Position numbers and translations under genes: made by a program. A DNA stretch of 64,000 bases, taken from assembly GCF_019973375.1 (NCBI RefSeq), contig NZ_BPTV01000001.1, positions 248,001 to 312,000 of the forward strand, written 5' to 3'. Origin of the DNA: Prevotella lacticifex (GTDB lineage Bacteria; Bacteroidota; Bacteroidia; Bacteroidales; Bacteroidaceae). The notes beneath the pieces are model-generated. The model saw nothing but the letters and a program-made list of their open reading frames with translations. It was not told the DNA's origin and made no database searches. Below are positions 8,241 through 16,278 of this stretch, one piece after another (the stretch's first letter is position 1; every line of letters starts with the position of its first letter).

Positions 8241-8480
8241 TTACGGCACCGGGTCGTATCCGCTGCCACCCCATGGGTTGCATCTAAGTATCCGCCATAT
8301 AGCGAGCAGGAGGCCTTTTATGGGTCCGTGCTTTAGTATGGCCTGCCTTGCGTATTCCGAGCAGGTCGGTGTGAACCGGCATGACGGGGGCGTGTAGGGC
8401 GTGATAAACTTCTGATAGAACACTATCGGCTGCACCAACAGCCACGCCAGGGCATGCCATAAAGCTTTCAGCACCTTCAT
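8241..8480 (-). CDS. yidD: Membrane protein insertion efficiency factor YidD
   Basis: 79 residues with the family hallmarks: [22 protein letters not shown], the conserved cysteine-containing [11 protein letters not shown] and the end [19 protein letters not shown]. It is a small peripheral inner-membrane protein that supports YidC-dependent insertion. The start codon overlaps the end of rnpA by 4 bp (8477-8480), so the two are translationally coupled. The rnpA-yidD order is conserved in bacteria; rpmH, the usual upstream neighbour, is absent here. Confidence 0.95.
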   Translation of the reverse strand: MKVLKALWHALAWLLVQPIVFYQKFITPYTPPSCRFTPTCSEYARQAILKHGPIKGLLLAIWRILRCNPWGGSGYDPVP

Positions 8481-8926
8481 ATCTTCTCGCTGAGTCGTGT
8501 GAGCAGTCCTGAAACCTTGGCCTCGACATCGGCCGAGGAGTGCAGTTTGTCGTCGAGCCAGATAAAGGCCATGACGACTGTGCGGTCGAAATGCTCGTGC
8601 GCTTTCAGTGCGCCGACGACCGTCAGCTTATGATGCCGGTATGCGTCGCGCACCTGCCGCTTGACCCTGTTGCGCTTGACGGCACGCTTGAAGCACCGCT
8701 TCGGCACCGAGACGAGGACCTGCGTCTGCGGCTCGAGGTCGATACGGTCCTTCACCATATACACCATCCGTAGCGGAAAGGCCGTCATTGCCCGGCTCTT
8801 TCCGCCATCGAAGAGCGTGTCGATGAGCGTCCGGCTCTTTAACCGCTCTTCCTTAGGTAGTGTGAATGTACGTTCTGTCAACGTGGGTGAATCATTATTG
8901 AGTATTGCCGCGGTCGGCGGCATCAC
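8477..8926 (-). CDS. rnpA: Ribonuclease P protein component
   Basis: 149 residues, somewhat long because of an N-terminal extension of about 18 residues. The core has [19 protein letters not shown], the basic signature [17 protein letters not shown] (about 85-101), and the C-terminal FIWLDDKL segment. It binds the catalytic RNA of RNase P and helps mature tRNA 5' ends. An internal start near FTLPKEER is possible but no other Met precedes that block closely. It overlaps yidD by 4 bp and follows hemD after 13 bp. Confidence 0.93.
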   Translation of the reverse strand: MMPPTAAILNNDSPTLTERTFTLPKEERLKSRTLIDTLFDGGKSRAMTAFPLRMVYMVKDRIDLEPQTQVLVSVPKRCFKRAVKRNRVKRQVRDAYRHHKLTVVGALKAHEHFDRTVVMAFIWLDDKLHSSADVEAKVSGLLTRLSEKI

Positions 8927-8939
8927 CGTTTACTGACGG

Positions 8940-9686
8940 TTACTTCTCCTCCTTCAGATAGTTCTCCAAGGCCATTGCCATCGACGGGAATTCCTTCGAC
9001 GGTGCCTGGAGGTCGAGACGGAGACCCTGGGCGTCGATCTCGCGGGCCGTAGCAGGTCCGAAGGCAGCTATCTTGATGTCGCCCTGCTTAAAGTCAGGGA
9101 AGTTCTTCAGGAGCGCACGGACACCCGTCGGACTGAAGAAGACGAGCATGTCGTAGTCGAAATTCTTCTTCTCCTCATCGGTGAAGTCGTTGCTGACGGT
9201 GCGGTACATGACGCACTCTTTGTGCTTCAGATGCTTCGAGTCGAGGAGATTCTTCACGTCATCGTTATGAACCGAGCTCAGCGGGACAAGGTATTTCTCG
9301 GTCTTGTGCTTCACCATTGTAGGCAGGAGGTCGTCAATCTTTCCTGTCTTTCCGAAGAACACCTTCCGCTTGCGGTACTGGACGAACTTCTGTATGTAGA
9401 GTGCTATGGTTTCGATGGAGCAGAAATACTTCATATCCTCGGGAATGGTGATGCGCATTTCCTTGGCTAAGTTGAAGTAGTTGTTAATTGCATGTCGCGA
9501 AGTGAATACTACAGCTGAGTAGTCGAGCAAGTTGATTTTCTGCTGACGGAATTCCTTCGCGGATATTCCCTCAACCTTGAAGAAAGGACGGAAGTCGAGC
9601 TCTACGCCGAACTCCTTGGCGATGTCGAAATAAGGTGATTTCTCACTGCTCGGCTTTGGTTGGGAAATAAGAATCTTTTTAACCAT
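8940..9686 (-). CDS. hemD: Uroporphyrinogen-III synthase
   Basis: 248 residues, low sequence conservation typical of HemD. The two-domain Rossmann-like pattern is visible: ILISQPKPS at the N-terminus, YSAVVFTSRHAINNYF (about 56-71), and the C-terminal DMLVFFSPTGVRALL followed by AAFGPATAREIDAQGL, the conserved glycine-containing signature. It closes and inverts ring D of hydroxymethylbilane in the haem and corrinoid pathway. The position metK-DUF4271-hemD-rnpA matches what I know of Bacteroidales order. Call rests on these motifs and context. Confidence 0.85.
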   Translation of the reverse strand: MVKKILISQPKPSSEKSPYFDIAKEFGVELDFRPFFKVEGISAKEFRQQKINLLDYSAVVFTSRHAINNYFNLAKEMRITIPEDMKYFCSIETIALYIQKFVQYRKRKVFFGKTGKIDDLLPTMVKHKTEKYLVPLSSVHNDDVKNLLDSKHLKHKECVMYRTVSNDFTDEEKKNFDYDMLVFFSPTGVRALLKNFPDFKQGDIKIAAFGPATAREIDAQGLRLDLQAPSKEFPSMAMALENYLKEEK

Positions 9687-9693
9687 TTCTGTC

Positions 9694-10527
9694 TTAAAAA
9701 TTTACCTTCAAATTGTTTCCTGTGATAAGCAAAATGCCTGCTAAAGCAAGAAGCGGCATCAGTTCAAGGGCACAAAAGTACAAAATATTCTGGACAATTC
9801 CGCCGTTGTGTTTGAAAAAGATTGTATTGCACTTGTAAAATGAAAGCAATTTAACTATTATTACTAATATTGCCCCATAAATCACTGCTGTTTGCAGTGA
9901 CAGTGCAAAGTAAACCTCAAGCAACAGTGCCGGGAAGAAGAGTACGCCCTCTATGGCTGTGAGGAAGAGCCAGGCCTTAGCCCATTGGTCATTTTTTTTC
10001 GCATTAAAGAACACCCATCCCACGACGTGGTAGCTAATCTTCTTTACCACGAAATATGCCATGAAGATGGCCGTAAAAATCGCTATGACCTTCAGCTGCG
10101 ACATCTGTGAGTAGTCGTTGTGGAGCCCGAAGTGGGAGAAGATGTAGTAGAAGATGCCCATGGTGAGTGCCGTCTGGACGACGAGGAAGGCCTGGACGTT
10201 TATCTCATAGTCGGTTTCGGTCATGTCGGCCACGCTCCTCGGCACGTAGAAAAAGTTCTTTATCTGCCTGACAATGAACGTTCTGGACACCGAAATGGCG
10301 AGCATGCCGAGGATGAAACATCCCAACAGCAGCGAGGTGATGGTGTTGTCGCTGCTGACAGCGTACGGAACGTTGTCGCCGAGGATACCCTCCTCCTTCA
10401 CCGACAGCGACAGTCGCAGCGTGTCGGTGTCGTTGCGGACGAAGGTAACGTGCGTAGCGTCGAAGCCCTTCAGCGGGTTCACCTTCGGTATTCCTACGGG
10501 TCGTACGGTATATGTGCTGTCTGGCAT
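9694..10527 (-). CDS. DUF4271 family integral membrane protein
   Basis: 277 residues from the preferred ATG at 10527; an in-frame ATG at 10554 would add nine residues (MPGKERKEI). After an N-terminal stretch of about 65 residues there are roughly seven hydrophobic helices (LLLGCFILGMLAISV; FLVVQTALTMGIFYYIF; VIAIFTAIFMAYFVV; AWLFLTAIEGVLFFPALLL; VIYGAILVIIVKLL; ELMPLLALAGILLI). The function of this Bacteroidetes-specific family is unknown. The gene stops 7 bp before the hemD start; association with hemD is conserved but its meaning is unclear. Confidence 0.85.
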   Translation of the reverse strand: MPDSTYTVRPVGIPKVNPLKGFDATHVTFVRNDTDTLRLSLSVKEEGILGDNVPYAVSSDNTITSLLLGCFILGMLAISVSRTFIVRQIKNFFYVPRSVADMTETDYEINVQAFLVVQTALTMGIFYYIFSHFGLHNDYSQMSQLKVIAIFTAIFMAYFVVKKISYHVVGWVFFNAKKNDQWAKAWLFLTAIEGVLFFPALLLEVYFALSLQTAVIYGAILVIIVKLLSFYKCNTIFFKHNGGIVQNILYFCALELMPLLALAGILLITGNNLKVNF

Positions 10528-10581
10528 TATTTCCTTTCTTTCCTTTCCGGGCACAGCAGTGCCGTGCCCGCGGTTGTTTCC

Positions 10582-11838
10582 TTACAGTCCGAAAGCCTCC
10601 TTGAGGCGCTCCACCTGGTCGAGTTTCTCCCATGTAAAGAGCTCCACCTTCATCTTCTTTGTCTCGTGGTAGCGGCTTGTGAATTCTTTCTCTACTATCT
10701 CGTTCTTCCGTCCCATGTGTCCGTAGGCCGCAGTCTCCAAATACATTGGCTGACGGAGCTTGAGAGTCTTCTCGATAGCCTTTGGACGAAGGTCGAACAT
10801 CGTCTTTATCTTTTCGGCAATCTCACCGTCGCTCATTGCCACATGGCTGCGTCCGTAGGTGTTGACATACACACTGACGGGCTCAGCAACGCCGATGGCG
10901 TAGGCGAGCTGGACGAGAACCTCATCGCTGATGCCTGCCGCAACCATGTTCTTAGCTATATAGCGCGCAGCGTAGGCAGCCGAACGGTCCACCTTCGAGG
11001 AGTCTTTTCCCGAAAAGGCACCGCCACCGTGGGCACCGCGTCCGCCGTAGGTATCGACGATAATCTTCCGTCCGGTGAGTCCGGTGTCGCCGTGAGGGCC
11101 TCCAATGACGAACTTTCCCGTCGGATTGACGAGGTATTTGATGTCGTCGTTGAACAGGCTGAGCACCTTCGGCGAATGAATCTGCTCTTTAACCTTGGGA
11201 ATCAGGATGTTAACAACGTCGTGAGTGATAATCTCTCGCATCGTATTGTCGTCGGCAAAGTCGTCGTGCTGCGTCGACACAACGATAGTATCGATGCGCT
11301 GGGGTATATTGTCGTCGCTGTATTCCACCGTCACCTGGCTCTTGGCATCGGGGCGGAGATATTTCATAACCTTTCCCTCCTTGCGTATCTGAGCCAGAGT
11401 CCGCATGATGAGATGTGCCAGGTCGATGGTCACCGGCATATAGTTCTCAGTCTCGTTGCATGCATATCCGAACATCATTCCCTGGTCGCCGGCACCCTGA
11501 TTGTCGTCGTCGCCGTTGTCGACACCACGGTTGATGTCGTCGCTCTGCTCGTGGATGGCCGTCAGGATGCCGCATGAATTGCCGTCGAACTGATAGTCGG
11601 CCTTCGTGTAGCCAATCTTGTTAATTGTCTGACGGGCAATATTTTGCAGGTCGATATACTCCGTTGAGCGCACCTCACCCATGATAATGACCTGCCCCGT
11701 GGTGTTGAACGTCTCAATGGCACAACGGGCGTTGGGATCGTAAGCGAGGAACTGGTCGAGCAATGCGTCGGAAATCTGGTCAGCAACTTTATCGGGATGT
11801 CCCTCCGAAACTGACTCTGAGGAGAATAAATAAGACAT
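10582..11838 (-). CDS. metK: S-adenosylmethionine synthase
   Basis: 418 residues. All signature segments are present: [16 protein letters not shown] (residues 14-29), [20 protein letters not shown] (ATP-binding hexapeptide GAGDQG) and [20 protein letters not shown] (P-loop-like GGGAFSGKD). It makes S-adenosylmethionine from ATP and methionine. The C-terminal third matches the longer Bacteroidetes form. A -7 box lies 42 bp upstream at 11880-11887. The plus-strand open frame over this gene is an antisense shadow. Confidence 0.97.
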   Translation of the reverse strand: MSYLFSSESVSEGHPDKVADQISDALLDQFLAYDPNARCAIETFNTTGQVIIMGEVRSTEYIDLQNIARQTINKIGYTKADYQFDGNSCGILTAIHEQSDDINRGVDNGDDDNQGAGDQGMMFGYACNETENYMPVTIDLAHLIMRTLAQIRKEGKVMKYLRPDAKSQVTVEYSDDNIPQRIDTIVVSTQHDDFADDNTMREIITHDVVNILIPKVKEQIHSPKVLSLFNDDIKYLVNPTGKFVIGGPHGDTGLTGRKIIVDTYGGRGAHGGGAFSGKDSSKVDRSAAYAARYIAKNMVAAGISDEVLVQLAYAIGVAEPVSVYVNTYGRSHVAMSDGEIAEKIKTMFDLRPKAIEKTLKLRQPMYLETAAYGHMGRKNEIVEKEFTSRYHETKKMKVELFTWEKLDQVERLKEAFGL

Positions 11839-11879
11839 ATACGCTTGTGATTAATTGTCCTTATAAACTTTTTGGGGTA

Positions 11880-11887
11880 CAAAGGTA
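11880..11887 (-). promoter_or_regulatory. -7 box of the metK promoter
   Basis: TACCTTTG on the minus strand. No matching -33 element at 19-21 bp was found. No SAM riboswitch-like structure was recognised in the 42-bp leader. Confidence 0.5.
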
Positions 11888-12342
11888 GTAAAAAAAAGTA
11901 GGAAGGCCGTAAGTTAAAAGGGTAAAAAAGAATAAAATGCTGAAATATATTATATAAATGTGTCTGGCAGCCACCAGCAGAGCCCAGAAACCTTATTCCG
12001 TTCGCAGTTTATCTCCTCCGATGCGGGCAACTATCTTGCATAAAAGAGATTAACTACACTCAAGAAAAATATTAACTACGCCCTAAGTATTCGGAGCAGT
12101 CCACATGGACACTTGAGAAGTAGCCCTCAGGGCCGTCAAATCGACCTCAGCAGCAAGAATAATCCTCAATCAGGCCTGACTACGGTCGCAATGCAGGGCT
12201 GTGATTAAGGATTATTCTTACTATTGGATTAGCATAAAAGCCGAAGAAACTTTCTTGATTTCAACAGATTATATAGCCTGAGTGCCGTCGTTGCTATATA
12301 TATAATGTATAGCTCCACCGTCCTTCGGACTCGGAAATACCG
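11888..12342. other. Gene-free stretch between metK and the SPOUT methyltransferase
   Basis: No credible ORF. It contains AT-rich sequence near 11940, two short direct repeats ATTAACTAC near 12048 and 12071, and the long inverted repeat at 12155-12220. Confidence 0.6.
12155..12220. repeat. Long imperfect inverted repeat
   Basis: Arms beginning AAGAATAATCCT (12155) and ending AGGATTATTCTT (12220) pair over about 24 bases with minor bulges, leaving a 15-nt loop. There is no T-run on either side, so it does not look like a standard terminator. It lies about 120 bp beyond the stop of the methyltransferase gene. Confidence 0.6.
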
Positions 12343-12903
12343 TCAGCCGCGGAGGGAGGTCATGAGGCGACGGGCAAACTCCCAGATGACGATGCCGGCC
12401 GTAACGCTGACGTTGAGGGAGTGCTTTGTGCCGAACTGCGGTATCTCGAGGCATGCGTCGCTCATGTCGACGATGTCCTGGCGCACCCCTTTCACCTCGT
12501 TGCCGAAGACGACAGCCACACCGCCGTGGCCGTCGGCACCGGGAATGGTCACCTCATCGAGGCGGTTGAGCTTCACGCTGTGGTCCACCTGCTCCACGCT
12601 CCACACGCTGTAGCCGCGCTCGCGGAGGGCGGCGACGCAGTCGGCGGTATCCTTATAATACGTCCAGTCGACGCTGTCCTCACCTCCGAGAGCCGTTTTG
12701 TGAATCTCGGCGCTTGGCGGTGTGGCCGTGATACCGCAGAGGCACACCCTCTCGATGCGGAAAGCATCGCCCGTACGGAACACGCTGCCGACGTTATACG
12801 CCGACCGCACATCGTCGAGGACGACCACAAGGGGAATCTTCCGCGAGGCCTTGAACTCGCCGACGGTGAGCCGCGACATCTCTATCGTGCGCAGCTTATG
12901 CAT
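12343..12903 (-). CDS. SPOUT (TrmH/SpoU) family RNA 2'-O-methyltransferase
   Basis: 186 residues, matching short TrmL/TrmH-type enzymes. Motif 1 is DDVRSAYNVGSVFRTGDAF (31-49), motif 2 VVFGNEVKGV (about 128-137), motif 3 IPQFGTKHSLNVSVTAGIVIWEF (about 155-175). These form the deep trefoil knot that binds SAM. The target nucleotide cannot be told from sequence; tRNA or rRNA ribose is expected. The start overlaps the sufE stop by 8 bp. Confidence 0.92.
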   Translation of the reverse strand: MHKLRTIEMSRLTVGEFKASRKIPLVVVLDDVRSAYNVGSVFRTGDAFRIERVCLCGITATPPSAEIHKTALGGEDSVDWTYYKDTADCVAALRERGYSVWSVEQVDHSVKLNRLDEVTIPGADGHGGVAVVFGNEVKGVRQDIVDMSDACLEIPQFGTKHSLNVSVTAGIVIWEFARRLMTSLRG

Positions 12904-13324
12904 TGTCCTCCTTGGCTTTATAGGCTATGGCGTAGTTCTTGATTTGCTTCACCATCGAGAGCAGACCGTTGGAGCGTGTCGGCGAGAGATGCTGGCGCAG
13001 TCCAATCTTGTCGATAAAGTACAGGTCGGCATCGAGAATCTCCTGCGGCGTATGTCCGGAGAGCACCTGTATGAGCAGGGCAATGATTCCCTTGGTGATG
13101 AGGGCGTCGCTGTCGGCGGTAAAGATGAGTTGTCCGTCGACATAATCGCACTGCAGCCACACGCGGCTCTGGCATCCATCGATGAGGTTGGAGTCGTTTT
13201 TGTACTTCTCGTCCAGCTCACTGAGGTCGTTGCCGAGGTCAATGAGCATCTGGTATTTGTCCATCCAATCGGTGAGGTCGGCAAATTCTTCTATGACCTC
13301 ATCCTGAGCTTCGTTTATTGTCAT
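12896..13324 (-). CDS. sufE: SufE-family cysteine desulfuration protein
   Basis: 142 residues. The active Cys51 lies in LIDGCQSRVW, and the sequence continues with the conserved DGQLIFTADSDALITKGIIALL and the C-terminal LSPTRSNGLLSMV. SufE accepts persulfide sulfur from SufS and passes it to the Fe-S scaffold. No other suf genes are adjacent. The gene overlaps the downstream methyltransferase by 8 bp and lies 41 bp after the U32 peptidase gene. Confidence 0.95.
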   Translation of the reverse strand: MTINEAQDEVIEEFADLTDWMDKYQMLIDLGNDLSELDEKYKNDSNLIDGCQSRVWLQCDYVDGQLIFTADSDALITKGIIALLIQVLSGHTPQEILDADLYFIDKIGLRQHLSPTRSNGLLSMVKQIKNYAIAYKAKEDNA

Positions 13325-13365
13325 TGTCGTATATTGAATTGTTAAGGAGCCCGCGGCTCCATCAC

Positions 13366-14622
13366 TTAATTGTTGCCTTCTACCTTTACGCGCTTAAAAA
13401 CCTTGTCGTTGGGGCGCACCTTTCCCTCGACGGGCACCGACACACGGATGTGCTGGGGCGCATGCGTCACGGGGCCGTTGTCGTCGTGAATCTCCGTAGC
13501 GGTGACATACATCACTCCCGTGGTAGGACCGGTGATGAGCAGACGGTCGCCAAGACTGAAATCGGAGGCCTCGACGGCAATCTCAGCCACGTTGAGACGG
13601 CTGAAATACTTCGTCACCTTACCGATGAGCACCTTCTTCTCCGTGGCCATCGAGCCGTAGTTCTTGTTCCATTCGCCGAGCGTCTGACCCTGATAGTAGC
13701 CGTCCCAGAATCCACGGTTGAAGACGGTGGCGAGCCGCTTGTCCCATTCGTCCTTCTTGGCCTCGGTGAACGTGCCCTCGAGCACGCTCTTTATGGCCTC
13801 CTTATAGCATGTGACGACGGTGTAGACATATTCTGGTCCACGGGCCCGACCCTCAATCTTGAACACCCTCACGCCTGCATCCATCATGCGGTCGATGAAG
13901 CGTATGGTCTTCAAGTCCTTAGGACTCATGATGTACTTGTTGTCGATGTCGAGCTGATTGCCCGTCTCGTTGTCGGTGACGGTGTACGACCGACGGCATA
14001 TCTGCACACACTCGCCGCGGTTGGCAGAGCGGTTGGCGGCATGCAGACTCATATAGCACTTGCCCGACACAGCCATGCACAGGGCACCGTGGCAGAACAT
14101 CTCGATTCTCATGAGCTCACCCTTAGGACCGCGCACGTCGCCGTCGACGATCTCCAGGTGAATCTTCTTCACCTGGTCCATGTTCAGCTCGCGGGCCAGG
14201 ACGCTCACGTCGGCAAAGCGGCTGTAGAACTTCAGGGCCTCGATATTGGAGATGTTCAGCTGCGTCGACAGATGGACCTCGAGGCCAATCTCATTGCAAT
14301 AGGCCATGACGGCAACGTCGGAGGCGATGATTGCCGACACACCGGCCTCGCGGGCCGCATCGAGAATCTCGCGCATGTCGGCGAGGTCGTTGTCGTAGAT
14401 GATGGTGTTCACCGTGAGATAGGATTTAATCCCATGGTCGCGACAGACGGATGCAATCTCCTTCAAGTCGCTGATGTCGAAGTGGTTGGCCGAGTGCGAC
14501 CGCATATTCAGCTTGCCGACACCGAAGTATATCGAATCGGCGCCGGCCTGGATGGCTGCCGAGAGCGACTCACGGGAGCCGACAGGTGCCATTATCTCAA
14601 AATCGTTCAGTTTTGCATTCAT
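13366..14622 (-). CDS. Peptidase U32 family protein
   Basis: 418 residues from ATG at 14622. The frame is open further upstream to 15930, but that part is antisense to a C1 peptidase gene and lacks any recognisable domain. The U32 signature is seen: IMAPVGSRESLSAAIQAGAD at the start, FGVGKLNMRS, and the central EMFCHGALCMAVSGKCYMS with conserved cysteines. The C-terminal third has the beta-barrel-like extension seen in RlhA/YegQ-type proteins. Known members act in rRNA or tRNA hydroxylation or collagen degradation; the specific role here is undetermined. A -7 box (14628-14635) lies only 5 bp before the start codon, so the mRNA may be leaderless. Confidence 0.9.
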   Translation of the reverse strand: MNAKLNDFEIMAPVGSRESLSAAIQAGADSIYFGVGKLNMRSHSANHFDISDLKEIASVCRDHGIKSYLTVNTIIYDNDLADMREILDAAREAGVSAIIASDVAVMAYCNEIGLEVHLSTQLNISNIEALKFYSRFADVSVLARELNMDQVKKIHLEIVDGDVRGPKGELMRIEMFCHGALCMAVSGKCYMSLHAANRSANRGECVQICRRSYTVTDNETGNQLDIDNKYIMSPKDLKTIRFIDRMMDAGVRVFKIEGRARGPEYVYTVVTCYKEAIKSVLEGTFTEAKKDEWDKRLATVFNRGFWDGYYQGQTLGEWNKNYGSMATEKKVLIGKVTKYFSRLNVAEIAVEASDFSLGDRLLITGPTTGVMYVTATEIHDDNGPVTHAPQHIRVSVPVEGKVRPNDKVFKRVKVEGNN

Positions 14623-14627
14623 GGGTG

Positions 14628-14635
14628 CAAAGGTA
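14628..14635 (-). promoter_or_regulatory. -7 box directly before the U32 peptidase start
   Basis: TACCTTTG on the minus strand, then CACCC and ATG. In Bacteroidetes transcription starts about 5-7 nt after this box, which coincides with the start codon. Confidence 0.55.
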
Positions 14636-14699
14636 ACGATAATAATTGAGAATTGAAAATTGGCGGTTGGGATTACATAAATATTCGGGATATTTTTTG

Positions 14700-14707
14700 T
14701 AATTTTG
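14700..14707 (+). promoter_or_regulatory. -7 box of the C1 peptidase gene
   Basis: TAATTTTG, 93 bp before the chosen ATG at 14800 and divergent from the U32 box. The -33 element is not clear. Confidence 0.45.
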
Positions 14708-14799
14708 CAACTGCTACACGGGAGCCGCTGAGTCCCCGCGCTGTCATGAACGGAACGGCACGGGCGCAGATTCCCGACGAAAGCAAAAATCAATACGCG

Positions 14800-15822
14800 A
14801 TGATGAAGAAGGCAATAGCCATACTCTGTACATGCATGATAATCGCCGGCTGCGGACGGAAGCAGCCGGAGCGGAAAGCCGCCGGTGAGCGTTTCACCAA
14901 CGACGTGGTACTGAAGACCACTCCTGTGAAGGACCAGGGCCACAGCGACCTGTGCTGGGCCTACGCCATGTTGGCCACGATGGAGACCGAGCACCTCATG
15001 CAGGGCGACTCGGTGAACCTCAGTGCCGACTACGTGGCGCGCAAGTTCATCGAGGAGCAGGCCAGCCGACTCTTCATCACCCGCCGCGGAACGGTCAGCC
15101 TGCGGGGCATGGCACCGATGCTCATCCACCTTATCGGCATCTACGGCCTCGACCACTACGATGCCTTCCACGCCGACAGCACCACCGACTACCACGTCGT
15201 CTGCCGCAAAGTGCAGGAGATGGCCAAGGGCGGACTGTCGCTGCGGCAGTTCGACAACCGCCTCTCGGCACTCCTCGACCGCGACATCCACACCTGCATA
15301 CCGCGCGTCTACATGCTCGGAGCGGTATATACGCCACTGGAGTTTGCCCACAGCGTATGCCGCGACAATGAATATCAGGCCTTCACGAGCTTCACTCATC
15401 ATCCCTTCGGACAGCCGTTCATCCTCGAGGTGCCCGACAACCGATTCTCCGACGCGTTCATGAACGTGCCCATCGACTCGCTCGTGAGCATCATCGTCAG
15501 GAACATCCGCCACGGACATCCCGTGTGCTGGGAGGGCGACATCAGCGAACCGGGATTCGCGTTCCAGAACGGTGTGGCCACCCTCGACGACAATCCCGGC
15601 GACGATGTGCAGGACGAGAGGCAGCGGGAGTTTGAGAATCATCTCACCACCGACGACCACTGCATGGAGATTATGGGTCTGGCCCACGACAGCAAGGGCC
15701 AGCCTTTCTTCATCATGAAGAACAGCTGGGGCACCGACAACCCCTATCATGGATTCATGTATGTAAGCGTCGACTACGTCAAGATGAAGACAATATGCAT
15801 CGTGGCACCCACGGGACTGTAA
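14800..15822 (+). CDS. C1-family (papain-like) cysteine peptidase, predicted lipoprotein
   Basis: 340 residues from ATG 14800; a longer frame from 14653 has no signal peptide at its start and begins upstream of the -7 box. The signal ends in a lipobox IIAGC (Cys18), so the enzyme is predicted to be anchored in the envelope. The catalytic centre follows papain/bleomycin-hydrolase order: Gln in KDQGHSDLCWAYAM with nucleophile Cys52, His in DDHCMEIMG, and Asn in IMKNSWGT near the C-terminus. This is the C1B-like type common in Bacteroidales. It is transcribed away from the U32 peptidase gene. Confidence 0.88.
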   Translation: MMKKAIAILCTCMIIAGCGRKQPERKAAGERFTNDVVLKTTPVKDQGHSDLCWAYAMLATMETEHLMQGDSVNLSADYVARKFIEEQASRLFITRRGTVSLRGMAPMLIHLIGIYGLDHYDAFHADSTTDYHVVCRKVQEMAKGGLSLRQFDNRLSALLDRDIHTCIPRVYMLGAVYTPLEFAHSVCRDNEYQAFTSFTHHPFGQPFILEVPDNRFSDAFMNVPIDSLVSIIVRNIRHGHPVCWEGDISEPGFAFQNGVATLDDNPGDDVQDERQREFENHLTTDDHCMEIMGLAHDSKGQPFFIMKNSWGTDNPYHGFMYVSVDYVKMKTICIVAPTGL

Positions 15823-15950
15823 CCGCCACATCGGAATCAGATTCTCAACCCGCCTAAACAACATTTCCGTCGTAACCGCCCAATAACATTTCAGATACCG
15901 GACGAGAGAGCCGGAATGGAGCGGAAACAATCGGCAGGAACCGGTTTGAT

Positions 15951-16149
15951 GATGTAAAGATAATTCAAACTCAACGCGTTTTCCACCCGTCTTTGTTATC
16001 CTTTGATTATCAACGACTTACAAAGTGAGTCATTTTGCATTGCGAAACGGCCCATTTCAGGACGCAAAACGGCCCATTTCGCAAGATGAAACGGGCCGTT
16101 TTGCAAGCCAAAATGATATGTATTGGAATCGTGTAAGGATTTTTCGTAT
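15951..16149 (-). repeat. Palindrome-array intergenic element, copy 2
   Basis: A 199-bp copy in reverse orientation. AAAC/AAAT starts of the palindromic units are at 16045, 16067, 16089 and 16111, exactly 22 bp apart. Two units carry CCCATTT instead of CCCGTTT. End repeats read GATGTAAAGATAATTC (left) and GTGTAAGGATTTTTCG (right). Located between convergent genes. Confidence 0.9.
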
Positions 16150-16278
16150 TAATAACCGGTTCCTTCCGATTACGGGAGAGCATCGCTGTCATCATTGCGG
16201 ACAGGGCTCGCCCACACACTACAGTTGGCCGGACGACGGCCCCACACCACAAGGGCGTGGGGCTCGGAGGGGGCGGCA

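Noticed and set aside
10120..11577. Plus-strand open frame opposite metK
   Set aside because: metK is certain on the minus strand; the plus frame results from codon bias and has no recognisable domain.
13318..14649. Plus-strand open frame opposite the U32 peptidase
   Set aside because: Shadow; the minus-strand protein has the complete U32 signature.
14623..15930. N-terminal 436-codon extension of the U32 peptidase frame
   Set aside because: It is antisense to the C1 peptidase with full catalytic motifs, and it lies beyond the -7 box at 14628.
16238..16264. Terminator after the outer membrane barrel gene (GCCCCAC/GTGGGGC)
   Set aside because: The hairpin is possible but no T-run follows on the minus strand, so I do not list it as a terminator.
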